Shown here piece after piece: positions 26,824 through 34,692 of a DNA stretch of 64,000 nt; the stretch's first letter is position 1, and each line of letters starts with the position of its first letter. This DNA comes from Desulfobacteraceae bacterium 4572_130 (GTDB taxonomy: Bacteria > Desulfobacterota > Desulfobacteria > Desulfobacterales > Desulfobacteraceae). Below the pieces are notes generated by a model. It made no database searches. It saw only the letters and a program-made list of their open reading frames with translations, and was not told the DNA's origin. The position numbers were made by a program, and so were the translations under genes. The stretch lies in the NCBI GenBank assembly GCA_002084425.1, contig NBLN01000014.1, positions 1-64,000 of the forward strand, written 5' to 3'.

Positions 26824-27626
26824 TTTAAATATTGATTTAAAATTTGCGGAATAGCTTTTTCAATTTCTTTAATGCGGGTTTCAGGTGTTGGATGAGTAGA
26901 TAAAAATTCAGGGGGACGAGGTCCTCCATCTTTGTTCATCCTTTTCCAAAACGCTGTTGCTTCATGGGGATCATATCCAGCTAATGTCATAAATATCAAT
27001 CCAAGATAATCAGCTTCTTTTTCATGGATACGGCTGTAAGGCAGCATAAAACCAAGTTGTGTGCCAACTCCAAAGACATTCATAAATATACGCTTTTTAA
27101 AGGAAGATTGTTTTTGAGTTGCAACATTAAGTGCTGCACTTCCTGCTTGAATCAGCAAGCCTTGACTCATGCGTTCATTGCCATGTTTTGCTATTGCATG
27201 GGCGATTTCATGTCCCATTATTACTGCCAAACCTTCATCGTTTTGTGCCAGGGGCATAATGCCTTCATAAACCACAACTTTACCTCCCGGCATGCACCAT
27301 GCGTTTTTTTCTTTTCCTTTTACCAGATTAAATTCCCATACATAATTTTTTGTTTGATCTGCCATATTTTGCTTATTAAAATAACGCTCTACTGCATAGC
27401 GTATTTTACGTCCAACCCTTTTTACCATTTTTGTTTGTTTTTGATTTTTGCTAAGTTCATGATTTTTTAAAAATTTATCATATTCCTGCAAACTCATACT
27501 AATAACTGTTGAGTCGGGAATAAAATTTATCTGGCTTCTGCTTGTTACAGGTACTGTGGCGCATGAAAACAGCATTAAAATCAATAATAACAATAATACA
27601 ATTAGTCCATATTTGAAATTTTTCAC
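26814..27626 (-). CDS. M48-family metalloprotease lipoprotein (LoiP/YcaL-like)
   Basis: 270 residues. The N terminus is a lipoprotein signal ending in a lipobox (LMLFSC), so it is anchored to a membrane on the periplasmic side. The catalytic zinc site is HEIAH with the downstream glutamate in EKEADYLG. The C terminus STHPTPETRIKEIEK is typical of M48C peptidases that degrade misfolded envelope proteins. The gene ends inside a REP-like element, which provides the final codons. It is separated from the SIMPL gene only by that repeat and may be co-expressed with it. Confidence 0.9.
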   Translation of the reverse strand: MKNFKYGLIVLLLLLILMLFSCATVPVTSRSQINFIPDSTVISMSLQEYDKFLKNHELSKNQKQTKMVKRVGRKIRYAVERYFNKQNMADQTKNYVWEFNLVKGKEKNAWCMPGGKVVVYEGIMPLAQNDEGLAVIMGHEIAHAIAKHGNERMSQGLLIQAGSAALNVATQKQSSFKKRIFMNVFGVGTQLGFMLPYSRIHEKEADYLGLIFMTLAGYDPHEATAFWKRMNKDGGPRPPEFLSTHPTPETRIKEIEKAIPQILNQYLKLP

Positions 27627-27690
27627 TGTTCTATCCTTCAGAAAATTAAAGTATTAAATTAGACACAATATATGTATATACAATTTTGTT

Positions 27691-27791
27691 GATGCTCCAG
27701 TGTTGAATTTTAATTCTAACAAGTAAAATATACTGCATTATAATTATTTGACGCTGGAGCGTCATAATATGCATTTCAACGCTGGAGCGTA
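27691..27791. repeat. three GCTGGAGCGT palindromes
   Basis: GACGCTGGAGCGTC (27750-27763) and AACGCTGGAGCGTA (27778-27791) are near-perfect palindromes, and a diverged copy GATGCTCCAGTGTTGA lies at 27691-27706. The motif is a short intergenic palindrome seen repeatedly in many bacterial genomes. It is the only structure I see in the 291-bp gap between the M48 gene and the oxidoreductase gene. Confidence 0.6.
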
Positions 27792-27917
27792 GAAATGAGA
27801 TATTTTTTATTTTCTGTAATTATTCTTCATATATCAGGCTAATATAAATAGAAATTTAGTTAGACTTTTTTTACAACGAAATATTAATGAAGCATATAAA
27901 AAAAATTCACAACACCA

Positions 27918-30458
27918 TCAAAAAAGATCATCCATATCATCATCTCCTGCTCCTGGCATTTCTCCATGTTTTTGAAGATATTGCTGAATAAGTTCACTTT
28001 CCCGCTGAGAAAACATTCTATTTTCTTCATATTCAAATAAAACAGCAGAACTTTCATCATCAAATTCCTGCATTAAACCTTGTTTTAAATTGGAGCAGCC
28101 TTTTATGGCAATTATATTTTTTTCTGCATTAACAAGTTGATAAACACCTTCTGTTTCAGGTATATGATTTATATTTTCAAGAGTAAATTTTTCATATTTT
28201 TCAGGAGGGGAGGGGTTGTTTTTAAGGGAAAGTCTAATATCACATTCAAGGCATCGTAAAGCTTCATTTTTTGCTTGTTCATGTGTTAAAGGTAAAACAA
28301 TTTCATTAAAATTTGAACATCTTGTTTTAGAATCAAGTTCAAGATTTTCCTGTTTTTTAAGGGATGCAAAATTTTTTATTTCTGATTTTGTTTTAGAGAG
28401 TTTTTCAATTAAAATATCTTGTTGAGATTTATTTTGCTTTAAAAGCACATCTTCAATATCTCCATTACCACCAAGTTTTAAATCAATTGCTGAAGCTGCT
28501 TTTCTTGCACCAGCTATTGCAGATATAACACTTAAAGGACCTGTTACTATATCTCCTCCAGCATAAATATTTTCCATATTTGTTTGGCAGTCTTTTTCAT
28601 TAACATTAATTAAAGAATTAGATATTTTAATGTCTGTTTTATCCAGAAAATCAATATCTGAAGTTTGGCCTGCTGCTAGAATTATCTGATCTGCATGAAA
28701 TTCCTTTTTATTGCTGGAATTAAATTTAGGATTAAATTTATTATTTTCATCAAATACTTTTGTACATTCCTGCACAATAAAAACATTATTTTTTCTAGCT
28801 TCAACAGGTCCCCAAGAGTTGTGAATAATAACACCTTCTTGTTTTGCAATTTCAAGCTCATGATCATTTGCAGGCATTTCATGTTTATTTTCAAGGCATA
28901 TTATGTGAACTTTTTCTACATTCTGGCGAATACATGTCATAGCAACATCAATGGCAACATTGCCGCCGCCTATTATAATGACTTCATTGCCTAATTTAGG
29001 ATTTTCTCCCTTATTAACCTGTTTTAAAAAATTAACTCCTGAAATTATAAAATCAAGATTATTGCCCTTAAAAAGAATTTTTTTTGAATTTTTTAAACCA
29101 AGTGCAATAAAAATTGCATCAAATCCATCATCTTTTAAAGATTCAATAGTAATATCATCACCAAAATTTGTATTTGTTTTAATATCTATTCCGCCAATTT
29201 CAAGAATGTCATTAATTTCATTATCCAATATATTTCTTGGGAGACGATAAGAAGGAATTCCATATCTTAACATACCGCCTAATTTACTTTGTGCTTCAAA
29301 AATCGTAACTTTATGTCCTTTTTTTCCTAGATAAAAAGCACAAGTTAAACCTGCAGGTCCACTTCCAATAACAGCAACTTTTTTTCCAGTATCAGGTTTT
29401 ATTTTAATATTTTTTTTCCAAAGTCCTTTATCATCTTCTGCTGCATAACGCTTAAGAGTGCATATTGAAATAGAAGTATTTAATTCCTGTCTTTTGCAAA
29501 AATCTTCACAAGGATGAAAACATATTCTACCAAGAACTCCTGGAAAAGGTACTTTTTGTCTTATTACAGCAAGAGCTTCATCTTTTTTTCCTTGAGCTAT
29601 TAATCTTAAATATCTTGGAATATCTATTTTAGCAGGGCAGGCATTTTTACATGGTAAAATATCTTTTTCTTTTTTTAGGCGAATTGATTTTTTATCTTTA
29701 AGGGCTCCTGTTGGACAAACATGAACGCAGGCAGTACAAAATCTACAACCTGATTCTTCAAGGGTTTTAAAATGTGTGCCAACAACAATATTATTATTTT
29801 CATCATATACAAATCCTAAAGCATTGATTTTTCTAACATCTTCACAAATTCTTACACATCTTCTACAGCCAATGCAAAGATTATAATCTCTAATATAAAG
29901 GGGAGAATCTTTAAGTACAGGAAGATTTGTAGGAGTCCATTTAGGAGTATTTGCAGGGATTCCAATATGATTTGCAAGTTTTTGAAGTTCACAGCTGCCA
30001 AAAAGATCACAGCATCGTTCATTTTCATTTACATTGGAAGAACATTGAGTTTTGCTGCATCCTTCTTGCTGAGCACAAGTAAGGCAGGCATGGGGATGAC
30101 TGGCAAAAATTAAACCCAGTATTTCCTGTCTTTTTTCTTTTATAGAATTTGACTCTGTTTTAATTTTCATGCCCTGTTTTACTATTGTTGAACAAGCAGG
30201 CTTTAATTCATCAATACCTTCAATTTCTACAATGCAAAGTCCGCATCCCTTTGATTCTTTACTTCCTTTGTTTTCAATTTTTTTATTACCTTGAAAGATA
30301 AAATTTAAAGGCTTACTTGATAGAGGATCGCTGAAAATATCTGGATGATTACAAAGAACAGGAATATAAATATCCAGCTTTGCTGCTGCTTTAAGAATAG
30401 TATCATTAGAAGATACTTTAACTTTATTTTTATTTATATATATTTCTAAAGTATTCAA
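27918..30458 (-). CDS. NuoG-like iron-sulfur / GltD-like FAD-NAD(P)H oxidoreductase fusion
   Basis: 846 residues. Order: a [2Fe-2S] plant-type ferredoxin domain (1-95, GCGLCIVEI and PACS), a His-Cys cluster region (HPHACLTC...C, ~105-160), two [4Fe-4S] sites (CIGCRRCVRIC and CRFCTACVHVCPTGA), and a GltD-type domain. The GltD part has CKNACPAKIDIPRYL, an FAD site VIGSGPAGLTCAFYLGKKG, a pyridine-nucleotide site IIIGGGNVAIDVAM, and a second FAD contact near GGDIVTG. It should shuttle electrons between NAD(P)H and a ferredoxin-like or partner dehydrogenase. The C terminus is very acidic. Start is TTG, with AGGAG 10 nt upstream and no competing ATG. It stands alone in its block. Confidence 0.85.
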   Translation of the reverse strand: MNTLEIYINKNKVKVSSNDTILKAAAKLDIYIPVLCNHPDIFSDPLSSKPLNFIFQGNKKIENKGSKESKGCGLCIVEIEGIDELKPACSTIVKQGMKIKTESNSIKEKRQEILGLIFASHPHACLTCAQQEGCSKTQCSSNVNENERCCDLFGSCELQKLANHIGIPANTPKWTPTNLPVLKDSPLYIRDYNLCIGCRRCVRICEDVRKINALGFVYDENNNIVVGTHFKTLEESGCRFCTACVHVCPTGALKDKKSIRLKKEKDILPCKNACPAKIDIPRYLRLIAQGKKDEALAVIRQKVPFPGVLGRICFHPCEDFCKRQELNTSISICTLKRYAAEDDKGLWKKNIKIKPDTGKKVAVIGSGPAGLTCAFYLGKKGHKVTIFEAQSKLGGMLRYGIPSYRLPRNILDNEINDILEIGGIDIKTNTNFGDDITIESLKDDGFDAIFIALGLKNSKKILFKGNNLDFIISGVNFLKQVNKGENPKLGNEVIIIGGGNVAIDVAMTCIRQNVEKVHIICLENKHEMPANDHELEIAKQEGVIIHNSWGPVEARKNNVFIVQECTKVFDENNKFNPKFNSSNKKEFHADQIILAAGQTSDIDFLDKTDIKISNSLINVNEKDCQTNMENIYAGGDIVTGPLSVISAIAGARKAASAIDLKLGGNGDIEDVLLKQNKSQQDILIEKLSKTKSEIKNFASLKKQENLELDSKTRCSNFNEIVLPLTHEQAKNEALRCLECDIRLSLKNNPSPPEKYEKFTLENINHIPETEGVYQLVNAEKNIIAIKGCSNLKQGLMQEFDDESSAVLFEYEENRMFSQRESELIQQYLQKHGEMPGAGDDDMDDLF

Positions 30459-30524
30459 TTTTTTATATCTCCTTTAAATCTCATAATTAAAATTTTCTTT
30501 TGTTCCAGATAGTATATTAAATAG

Positions 30525-30821
30525 TTATAAATTTTTTTGATTTTTCATATATTCCTGCCATTCTATGGGAACAAGGTGTTTTTTTTTTGTATTACATTTT
30601 TTGCAACAAGGAACAACATTTGATTTAATAGATTTCCCACCCCTTGAAACAGGCACAATATGATCCATTGTAAGTTCTTTAATAGGAAAGTTATTATTGC
30701 AATAATAACATAAACCTTGAGAACATTTTCTTTTCCACCATTGAGTATTTCTAATTTCCCTTGCTTTATGTCTTTGTTTTTTTTGAAATTTTTCATCAAA
30801 TTGTATGTTAAAATCTTTCAA
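30525..30821 (-). CDS. HNH endonuclease
   Basis: 98 residues. The HNH fold is clear: CYYC, then LTMDHIVPVSRGG, then NVVPCCKKCNTKK. The two CxxC pairs bind structural zinc and the DHI/N/H positions form the metal-dependent nuclease centre. The only in-frame initiator is TTG at 30821, which overlaps the end of era by a few bases, so translation is probably coupled to era. Stand-alone HNH proteins of this size occur in many anaerobes near housekeeping genes; the substrate is unknown. Confidence 0.83.
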   Translation of the reverse strand: MKDFNIQFDEKFQKKQRHKAREIRNTQWWKRKCSQGLCYYCNNNFPIKELTMDHIVPVSRGGKSIKSNVVPCCKKCNTKKKHLVPIEWQEYMKNQKNL

Positions 30822-30827
30822 TTTTTT

Positions 30828-31727
30828 TTAATATCCAAATTCTTTTAAGTTTTTTTCATTTCTTGACCAATTTTTTGTAACTCTTACAAAAAGTTTTAAT
30901 AAAATTTTAGTTCCTGTCATTCTTTGAATATCTTTTCTTGCTTGTATTCCTATTTTTTTTAACATTTTTCCATTTTTTCCAATAACAATTCCTTTTTGAG
31001 AATTACGATCAACATGAATGCAGGCATGAATAATAATAAGTTCTTTTTTTTCCTTAAAAGAATCAATAGTTACAGCAATGGAATAAGGTATTTCCATTCC
31101 AGTAAATCTAAAAACTTTTTCTCTTACCATTTCCCCGGCAATAAATTTTTCAGACATATCTGTTAAAGTATCTTTGGGAAAAAGTCTTTGTCCTAGAGGA
31201 ATACATTTTTCAATTTCAGTTAAAAGTTCAGGTATTTGAGTTCCTTTTTTTGCACAAATGGGAACAATATATTTAAAATTAAAAATACAGGAATATTTTT
31301 CAATAAAAAAAAGAATATCATTTTTTTTTATAAGATCAATTTTATTTAAAGCAAGAATAACTGGTATTTTATTTTTTGTTAACTGGTTAATAATTATTTT
31401 TTCAGATTCTATATCTTTGGATGATAAATCAATCATTAAAACAATAGCATCAACATCATTTACTGCTAAAAGTGCTTTAGTTACAATTTTTTTATTAAGT
31501 AAAGATTTTGTTTTATGAATACCAGGGGTGTCCAGAAAAATAATCTGGGAAAAGGGACGCTCAATAACACCTAAAATTCTATCTCTGGTTGTTTGAGGTT
31601 TTTTGGATGTTATGGAAATTTTTTGACCAAGAATTTTATTCAGTAATGTTGATTTTCCTGCATTAGGAGCTCCTATAATTGCAATAAAACCTGATCTAAA
31701 ATTTTCTTTATGTTTTAAATTTTTCAT
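30828..31727 (-). CDS. era: GTPase Era
   Basis: 299 residues, essential ribosome-assembly GTPase that binds the 16S rRNA 3' end. G1 is GAPNAGKST (19-27), G2 lies in KPQTTRDRI, G3 is DTPGIH and G4 is NKIDL. A C-terminal KH domain follows (VIGKNGKMLKKIG). Length matches E. coli Era (301). A truncated REP-like repeat and a conserved hypothetical gene lie upstream, the HNH gene directly downstream. Confidence 0.96.
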   Translation of the reverse strand: MKNLKHKENFRSGFIAIIGAPNAGKSTLLNKILGQKISITSKKPQTTRDRILGVIERPFSQIIFLDTPGIHKTKSLLNKKIVTKALLAVNDVDAIVLMIDLSSKDIESEKIIINQLTKNKIPVILALNKIDLIKKNDILFFIEKYSCIFNFKYIVPICAKKGTQIPELLTEIEKCIPLGQRLFPKDTLTDMSEKFIAGEMVREKVFRFTGMEIPYSIAVTIDSFKEKKELIIIHACIHVDRNSQKGIVIGKNGKMLKKIGIQARKDIQRMTGTKILLKLFVRVTKNWSRNEKNLKEFGY

Positions 31728-31729
31728 TT

Positions 31730-31788
31730 TCTATTCTTTTATATTTCGTTATAAGGCAAACTAGCTCTGCCCTATGGCAGTTATTGTT
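31730..31788. repeat. truncated REP-like element upstream of era
   Basis: Short form of the dispersed element (TTCTTTTATATTTCGTTATAAGGCAAACTAG, then CTGCCCTATGGCAG), ending at the stop codon of the next upstream gene (31781). Confidence 0.65.
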
Positions 31789-32161
31789 TTTTCTGTTTTG
31801 TTTTTTTTATATCAGCAAAAGATATAATTTCAGCATTTTTTTGTTTTTCTTCTTTTTTTGATTTTTTCTTTAAATTTTTTTCTTTTGTTTTGTCTATAGA
31901 AAGATTGTCAAAATCTATATTTTTATCTTTAGGGCATTGGATAATTTTAATTTGCATTTTTTTGTTATCCATAAAAAATTCTTCACCATTAATATAAATG
32001 TCTTTAAGAATCCATGTAACAACTTGCAGGGGAATTTGAAGCATTAAAATTTTTACATGATACCAATCTTTTTTTGCATCAGGTTTAATATTTTCAATTC
32101 TTGCAAAGCACATAGGTGAATCTTTACGATATATTAAAATAATATCATTTTTAACTGCCAT
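31781..32161 (-). CDS. conserved hypothetical protein (126 aa)
   Basis: Not recognised as a named family. The first ~85 residues look like a compact beta-rich domain (DIILIYRKDSPMCFARIENI, WYHVKILMLQIPLQVVTWIL), and the remainder is a Lys-rich charged tail with low complexity (KEKNLKKKSKKEEKQK). It has no signal peptide or membrane helix. It lies between plsC-like and era genes on the same strand, so it may belong to that operon. It ends exactly at a REP-like element. Confidence 0.7.
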   Translation of the reverse strand: MAVKNDIILIYRKDSPMCFARIENIKPDAKKDWYHVKILMLQIPLQVVTWILKDIYINGEEFFMDNKKMQIKIIQCPKDKNIDFDNLSIDKTKEKNLKKKSKKEEKQKNAEIISFADIKKTKQKKQ

Positions 32162-32203
32162 ACTTTTCCCTTTATTTATAAATTTTACTATTGTTATTTT
32201 TTT

Positions 32204-32743
32204 TTAATATATAGATTGTTTGTCATTATATCCTTTTGCACCTTTAAAGAATAATCTCATTTCAGAAAAATCTTTTTCTATATTATTCGTTGGGGAAAAA
32301 GGAGGTGAAATTTTAACAATTTTAATACCATAATCAAAGGCAAACATTATAATAGGTATTTCTGCTTTTTTAGCAATCCAATAAAATCCTGTTTTCCATT
32401 TTAAAGCTTTTTTTCGTGTGCCTTCTGGGGCAATTGCTAAAACAAATTTATCCTGAGTTTTAATAATATCTGCTATTTTGTCAACTTGACTATGATTTTT
32501 ATCTCTTTTAATGGGAAAACCTCCTATTTTTTTAAAAATCCATCCCCAAGGGGGCTTAAATAATATTTCCTTGGCAAGATAATTGGATTGAATTTTTAAT
32601 ACACTTCTAACAGCAACTGCTAGGAAAAAATCTATATTGGAAGTATGGGGTACTATAATAAGCACACATTTATTAATATCAGGAAATGTTCCTTTGATTT
32701 CCCAGTCAAACAATTTTAAAATCAATTTATATATTAACCTCAT
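32204..32743 (-). CDS. PlsC-like 1-acyl-glycerol-3-phosphate acyltransferase
   Basis: 179 residues, short member of the lysophospholipid acyltransferase superfamily. The catalytic HX4D is PHTSNIDF near residue 32. GGFPIKRDK is block II and APEGTRKK is block III. It would transfer acyl groups to a lysophosphatidic acid or related acceptor at the membrane. Shorter than PlsC (~245), it matches the YihG/short acyltransferase group, so its acceptor is uncertain. It is the first gene of the run leading to era. Confidence 0.85.
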   Translation of the reverse strand: MRLIYKLILKLFDWEIKGTFPDINKCVLIIVPHTSNIDFFLAVAVRSVLKIQSNYLAKEILFKPPWGWIFKKIGGFPIKRDKNHSQVDKIADIIKTQDKFVLAIAPEGTRKKALKWKTGFYWIAKKAEIPIIMFAFDYGIKIVKISPPFSPTNNIEKDFSEMRLFFKGAKGYNDKQSIY

Positions 32744-32775
32744 TATTTCATTATCCTTTTAATTTTATTTGATAA

Positions 32776-32907
32776 TTATTCATGGGTTATTTTTCTTATT
32801 AAAGCTGAAAAAAATGTAAGTGTAATAAAAGAATATCCAATAATAGCAAGTATTGCAAACCAACTGTAAAAAATAATACCCAAAGGAGCAAGGACAATAA
32901 GTGTGAA
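32776..32907 (-). pseudogene. C-terminal remnant of a membrane protein
   Basis: A 43-codon open stretch reading FTLIVLAPLGIIFYSWF... and ending LIRKITHE, with two hydrophobic segments and an upstream in-frame stop, no start codon and no ribosome-binding site. It looks like the tail of a multi-pass inner-membrane protein whose front has been deleted. It faces the fprA remnant across a short gap containing repeated AACTAGT, suggesting a deletion joined the two. A tiny membrane protein cannot be excluded. Confidence 0.4.
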
Positions 32908-32965
32908 CTAGTGAATAAATATTACGAGACCCTTTATAAAAGCCAACTAATTCAATAAGGAGTAA

Positions 32966-33478
32966 ACTAGTTTTATTATAAAAATTATTAATGCCTATGA
33001 CAAATGGTCCAGGCAGGAACCAAAAAATAAGGTAGTTGTTATTTTTGATTCCATGTGGGACAGCACAACTAAAATGGCTAAATTAATTACTAATGGTATT
33101 GAATCTAAAGATGTAAATGTTAGACTTATGAACACAAGAAAATGTCATAGAAGTGATATTATAACTCAAGTAATGGAAGCAGGTGCTATTGTTGTTGTAG
33201 GGTCTCCAACCTTAAACAATAATATTTTTCCTGTTATTTATGATATTATGACATATATAAAAGGTTTAAGACCCAAAAATAAAATTGCTGCTGCATTTGG
33301 TTCATATGGATGGAGCGGGGAAGCAGTAAAAATTCTAAACAAGAAATTTCTGGAAATGAAACTGGATGTTATTGATGATGGACTAAGAGTTCAATATGTT
33401 CCCAATGAAAATGATTTAAACAAATGTTTTGATTTAGGTGTAAAAATAGCTGAAACATTAAAGGAAAAATTGTTATAG
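32966..33478 (+). pseudogene. C-terminal flavodoxin domain of an FprA-type flavo-diiron protein (5' truncated)
   Basis: The open frame starts after a TAA at 32963 and reads IINAYDKWSRQEPKNKVVVIFDSMWDSTTKMA, the linker and FMN-binding start of the FprA (rubredoxin:oxygen oxidoreductase) flavodoxin domain. VGSPTLNNNIFP, AAFGSYGWSGEAVK and the rest of the domain follow. The N-terminal metallo-beta-lactamase diiron domain (~250 residues) is missing. An ATG at 33053 would give only 141 residues without the phosphate-binding strand. FprA enzymes reduce oxygen or NO with rubredoxin; a rubredoxin and reverse rubrerythrin lie just downstream, so this was probably an oxygen-defence cluster. Confidence 0.75.
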
Positions 33479-33550
33479 GAATTAAGATAATCTAGAGAAA
33501 AAAGATAGCAAATAAGTTTAATAAAAATCTTTTACATGTTTTGATTTTAA

Positions 33551-33596
33551 GTTTTCAGCCATGATTTTATATAAATCCTAGGCTGAAAACTTTTTT
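33551..33596 (+). terminator. intrinsic terminator after the fprA remnant
   Basis: GTTTTCAGCC (33551-33560) pairs with GGCTGAAAAC (33581-33590), a perfect 10-bp stem with a 20-nt loop followed by TTTTTT. A textbook rho-independent terminator for the plus-strand gene ending at 33478. Confidence 0.85.
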
Positions 33597-33645
33597 ATAT
33601 TTTAATGTAAGGCAAATTAAGAACTCAAAATCAAATCTGCATGCA
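33597..33645. repeat. degenerate REP-like element downstream of the rubredoxin gene
   Basis: TTTAATGTAAGGCAAATTAAGAACTC...AAATCTGC matches the right half of the dispersed element but has lost the terminal hairpin. It lies just beyond the rubredoxin stop codon (33657). Confidence 0.5.
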
Positions 33646-33656
33646 TACTATTATTA

Positions 33657-33815
33657 TTAATCAAGCAATTCAAAATATTCCTGATCAGATTCACAAAGTG
33701 GACATAACCATTCTTCAGGTAAATCCATAAAAGCAGTTTCAGGGTCTATACCATTATCTGGATCTCCGTTTTCTGGATTATAAACATATCCACAAGGACA
33801 TTCATATTCTTCCAT
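33657..33815 (-). CDS. rubredoxin
   Basis: 52-residue one-iron electron carrier. YECPCGYVYNPENGDPDNGI supplies the first CxxC pair, FMDLPEEWLCPLC the second, then a short acidic tail. The Pro-Glu-Glu-Trp before the second CxxC is a rubredoxin hallmark. Rubredoxins donate electrons to flavo-diiron proteins and rubrerythrins, and both types of gene flank it (a broken FprA upstream in coordinates, a reverse rubrerythrin downstream). A GGAAATTTTAAAATG start is plausible. The gene is short and sits among repeats. Confidence 0.9.
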   Translation of the reverse strand: MEEYECPCGYVYNPENGDPDNGIDPETAFMDLPEEWLCPLCESDQEYFELLD

Positions 33816-33835
33816 TTTAAAATTTCCTTTTTTGT

Positions 33836-34064
33836 TCTAAAGTAAGCTATGAATTATAAAAACCAATCTGCCCTATGGCAGCTTATATAAAAGAACTTAT
33901 AACTAGTTAATATTTTTTCATGTTTCGTTCTAATGTAAACTAGGAATTAAAAACCAAATCTGCCTTATGGCTTATATAAATCAACTTATAACTACTTAGT
34001 ATTCTTTTATGTTTCGTTCTAATATAAACTATGAATTAAAAACCAAATTTGCCTTAAGGCAATT
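33836..34064. repeat. cluster of three REP-like elements between rubredoxin and rubrerythrin genes
   Basis: One partial copy (33836-33880) and two nearly full copies (about 33881-33970 and 33971-34064), head to tail. Each carries ACTTATAACTA, TTTCGTTCTAAT.TAAACTA and AATTAAAAACCAAAT; the middle one has lost the right half of its hairpin. The last copy supplies the terminal Leu-Pro-stop codons of the rubrerythrin gene. Confidence 0.75.
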
Positions 34065-34602
34065 TGAAATATCTGTTTAATAATCCTTGAAATGCAAGTC
34101 CGTGGCGGGCTTCATCTTTACACATTTCATGAACTGTATCATGAATTGCATCATAACCAAGTTCTTTGGCTTTTGCAGCAATTTGTTTTTTTCCTTGGCA
34201 TGCACCATTTTCAGCAATAACTCTAGCTTTAAGGTTTGCTTTTGTATCAGGTTCAAGTACTTCACCTATAAGTTCTGCAAATTTTGATGCATGTTCAGCT
34301 TCTTCAAATGCTATTCTTTTATAAGCCTCAGCAATTTCTGGATATCCTTCACGATCTGCTTGGCGGCTCATGGCAAGATACATTCCAACTTCTGTACATT
34401 CACCCATAAAATTATCTTTTAATCCTTGGAGAATCTCAGGATCAACATCTTTTGCTGTTCCAATTGAATGGGCATCAGCCCAGATAAGTTCTCCTTGCTG
34501 CACAGAGAATTTTTCTTTTGCAGCACCGCATTGAGGGCATTTTTCTGGAGCATTATCTCCATTATAAGAATAACCACATACTAAACAAACATAAGTTTTC
34601 AT
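34054..34602 (-). CDS. reverse rubrerythrin (N-terminal rubredoxin domain, C-terminal ferritin-like diiron domain)
   Basis: 182 residues. Rubredoxin-type zinc/iron site first (CLVC at 6-9, CPQC at 22-25), then a four-helix ferritin-like domain with EEAEHASKF and DEARHGLAF diiron ligands. This order is the reverse of classical rubrerythrin and matches the NADH peroxidase/oxidase component of clostridia. It would reduce H2O2 or O2 in the cytoplasm with electrons from rubredoxin, whose gene is nearby. The final codons come from a REP-like repeat. Confidence 0.92.
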   Translation of the reverse strand: MKTYVCLVCGYSYNGDNAPEKCPQCGAAKEKFSVQQGELIWADAHSIGTAKDVDPEILQGLKDNFMGECTEVGMYLAMSRQADREGYPEIAEAYKRIAFEEAEHASKFAELIGEVLEPDTKANLKARVIAENGACQGKKQIAAKAKELGYDAIHDTVHEMCKDEARHGLAFQGLLNRYFKLP

Positions 34603-34692
34603 TTTAATTTTCTCCTTTTTTATTAATTTTGATTTTTAATCTTTATTTTTTTTAGACTGGATAATTTATTATTATCAATTATTTATTTTTAA

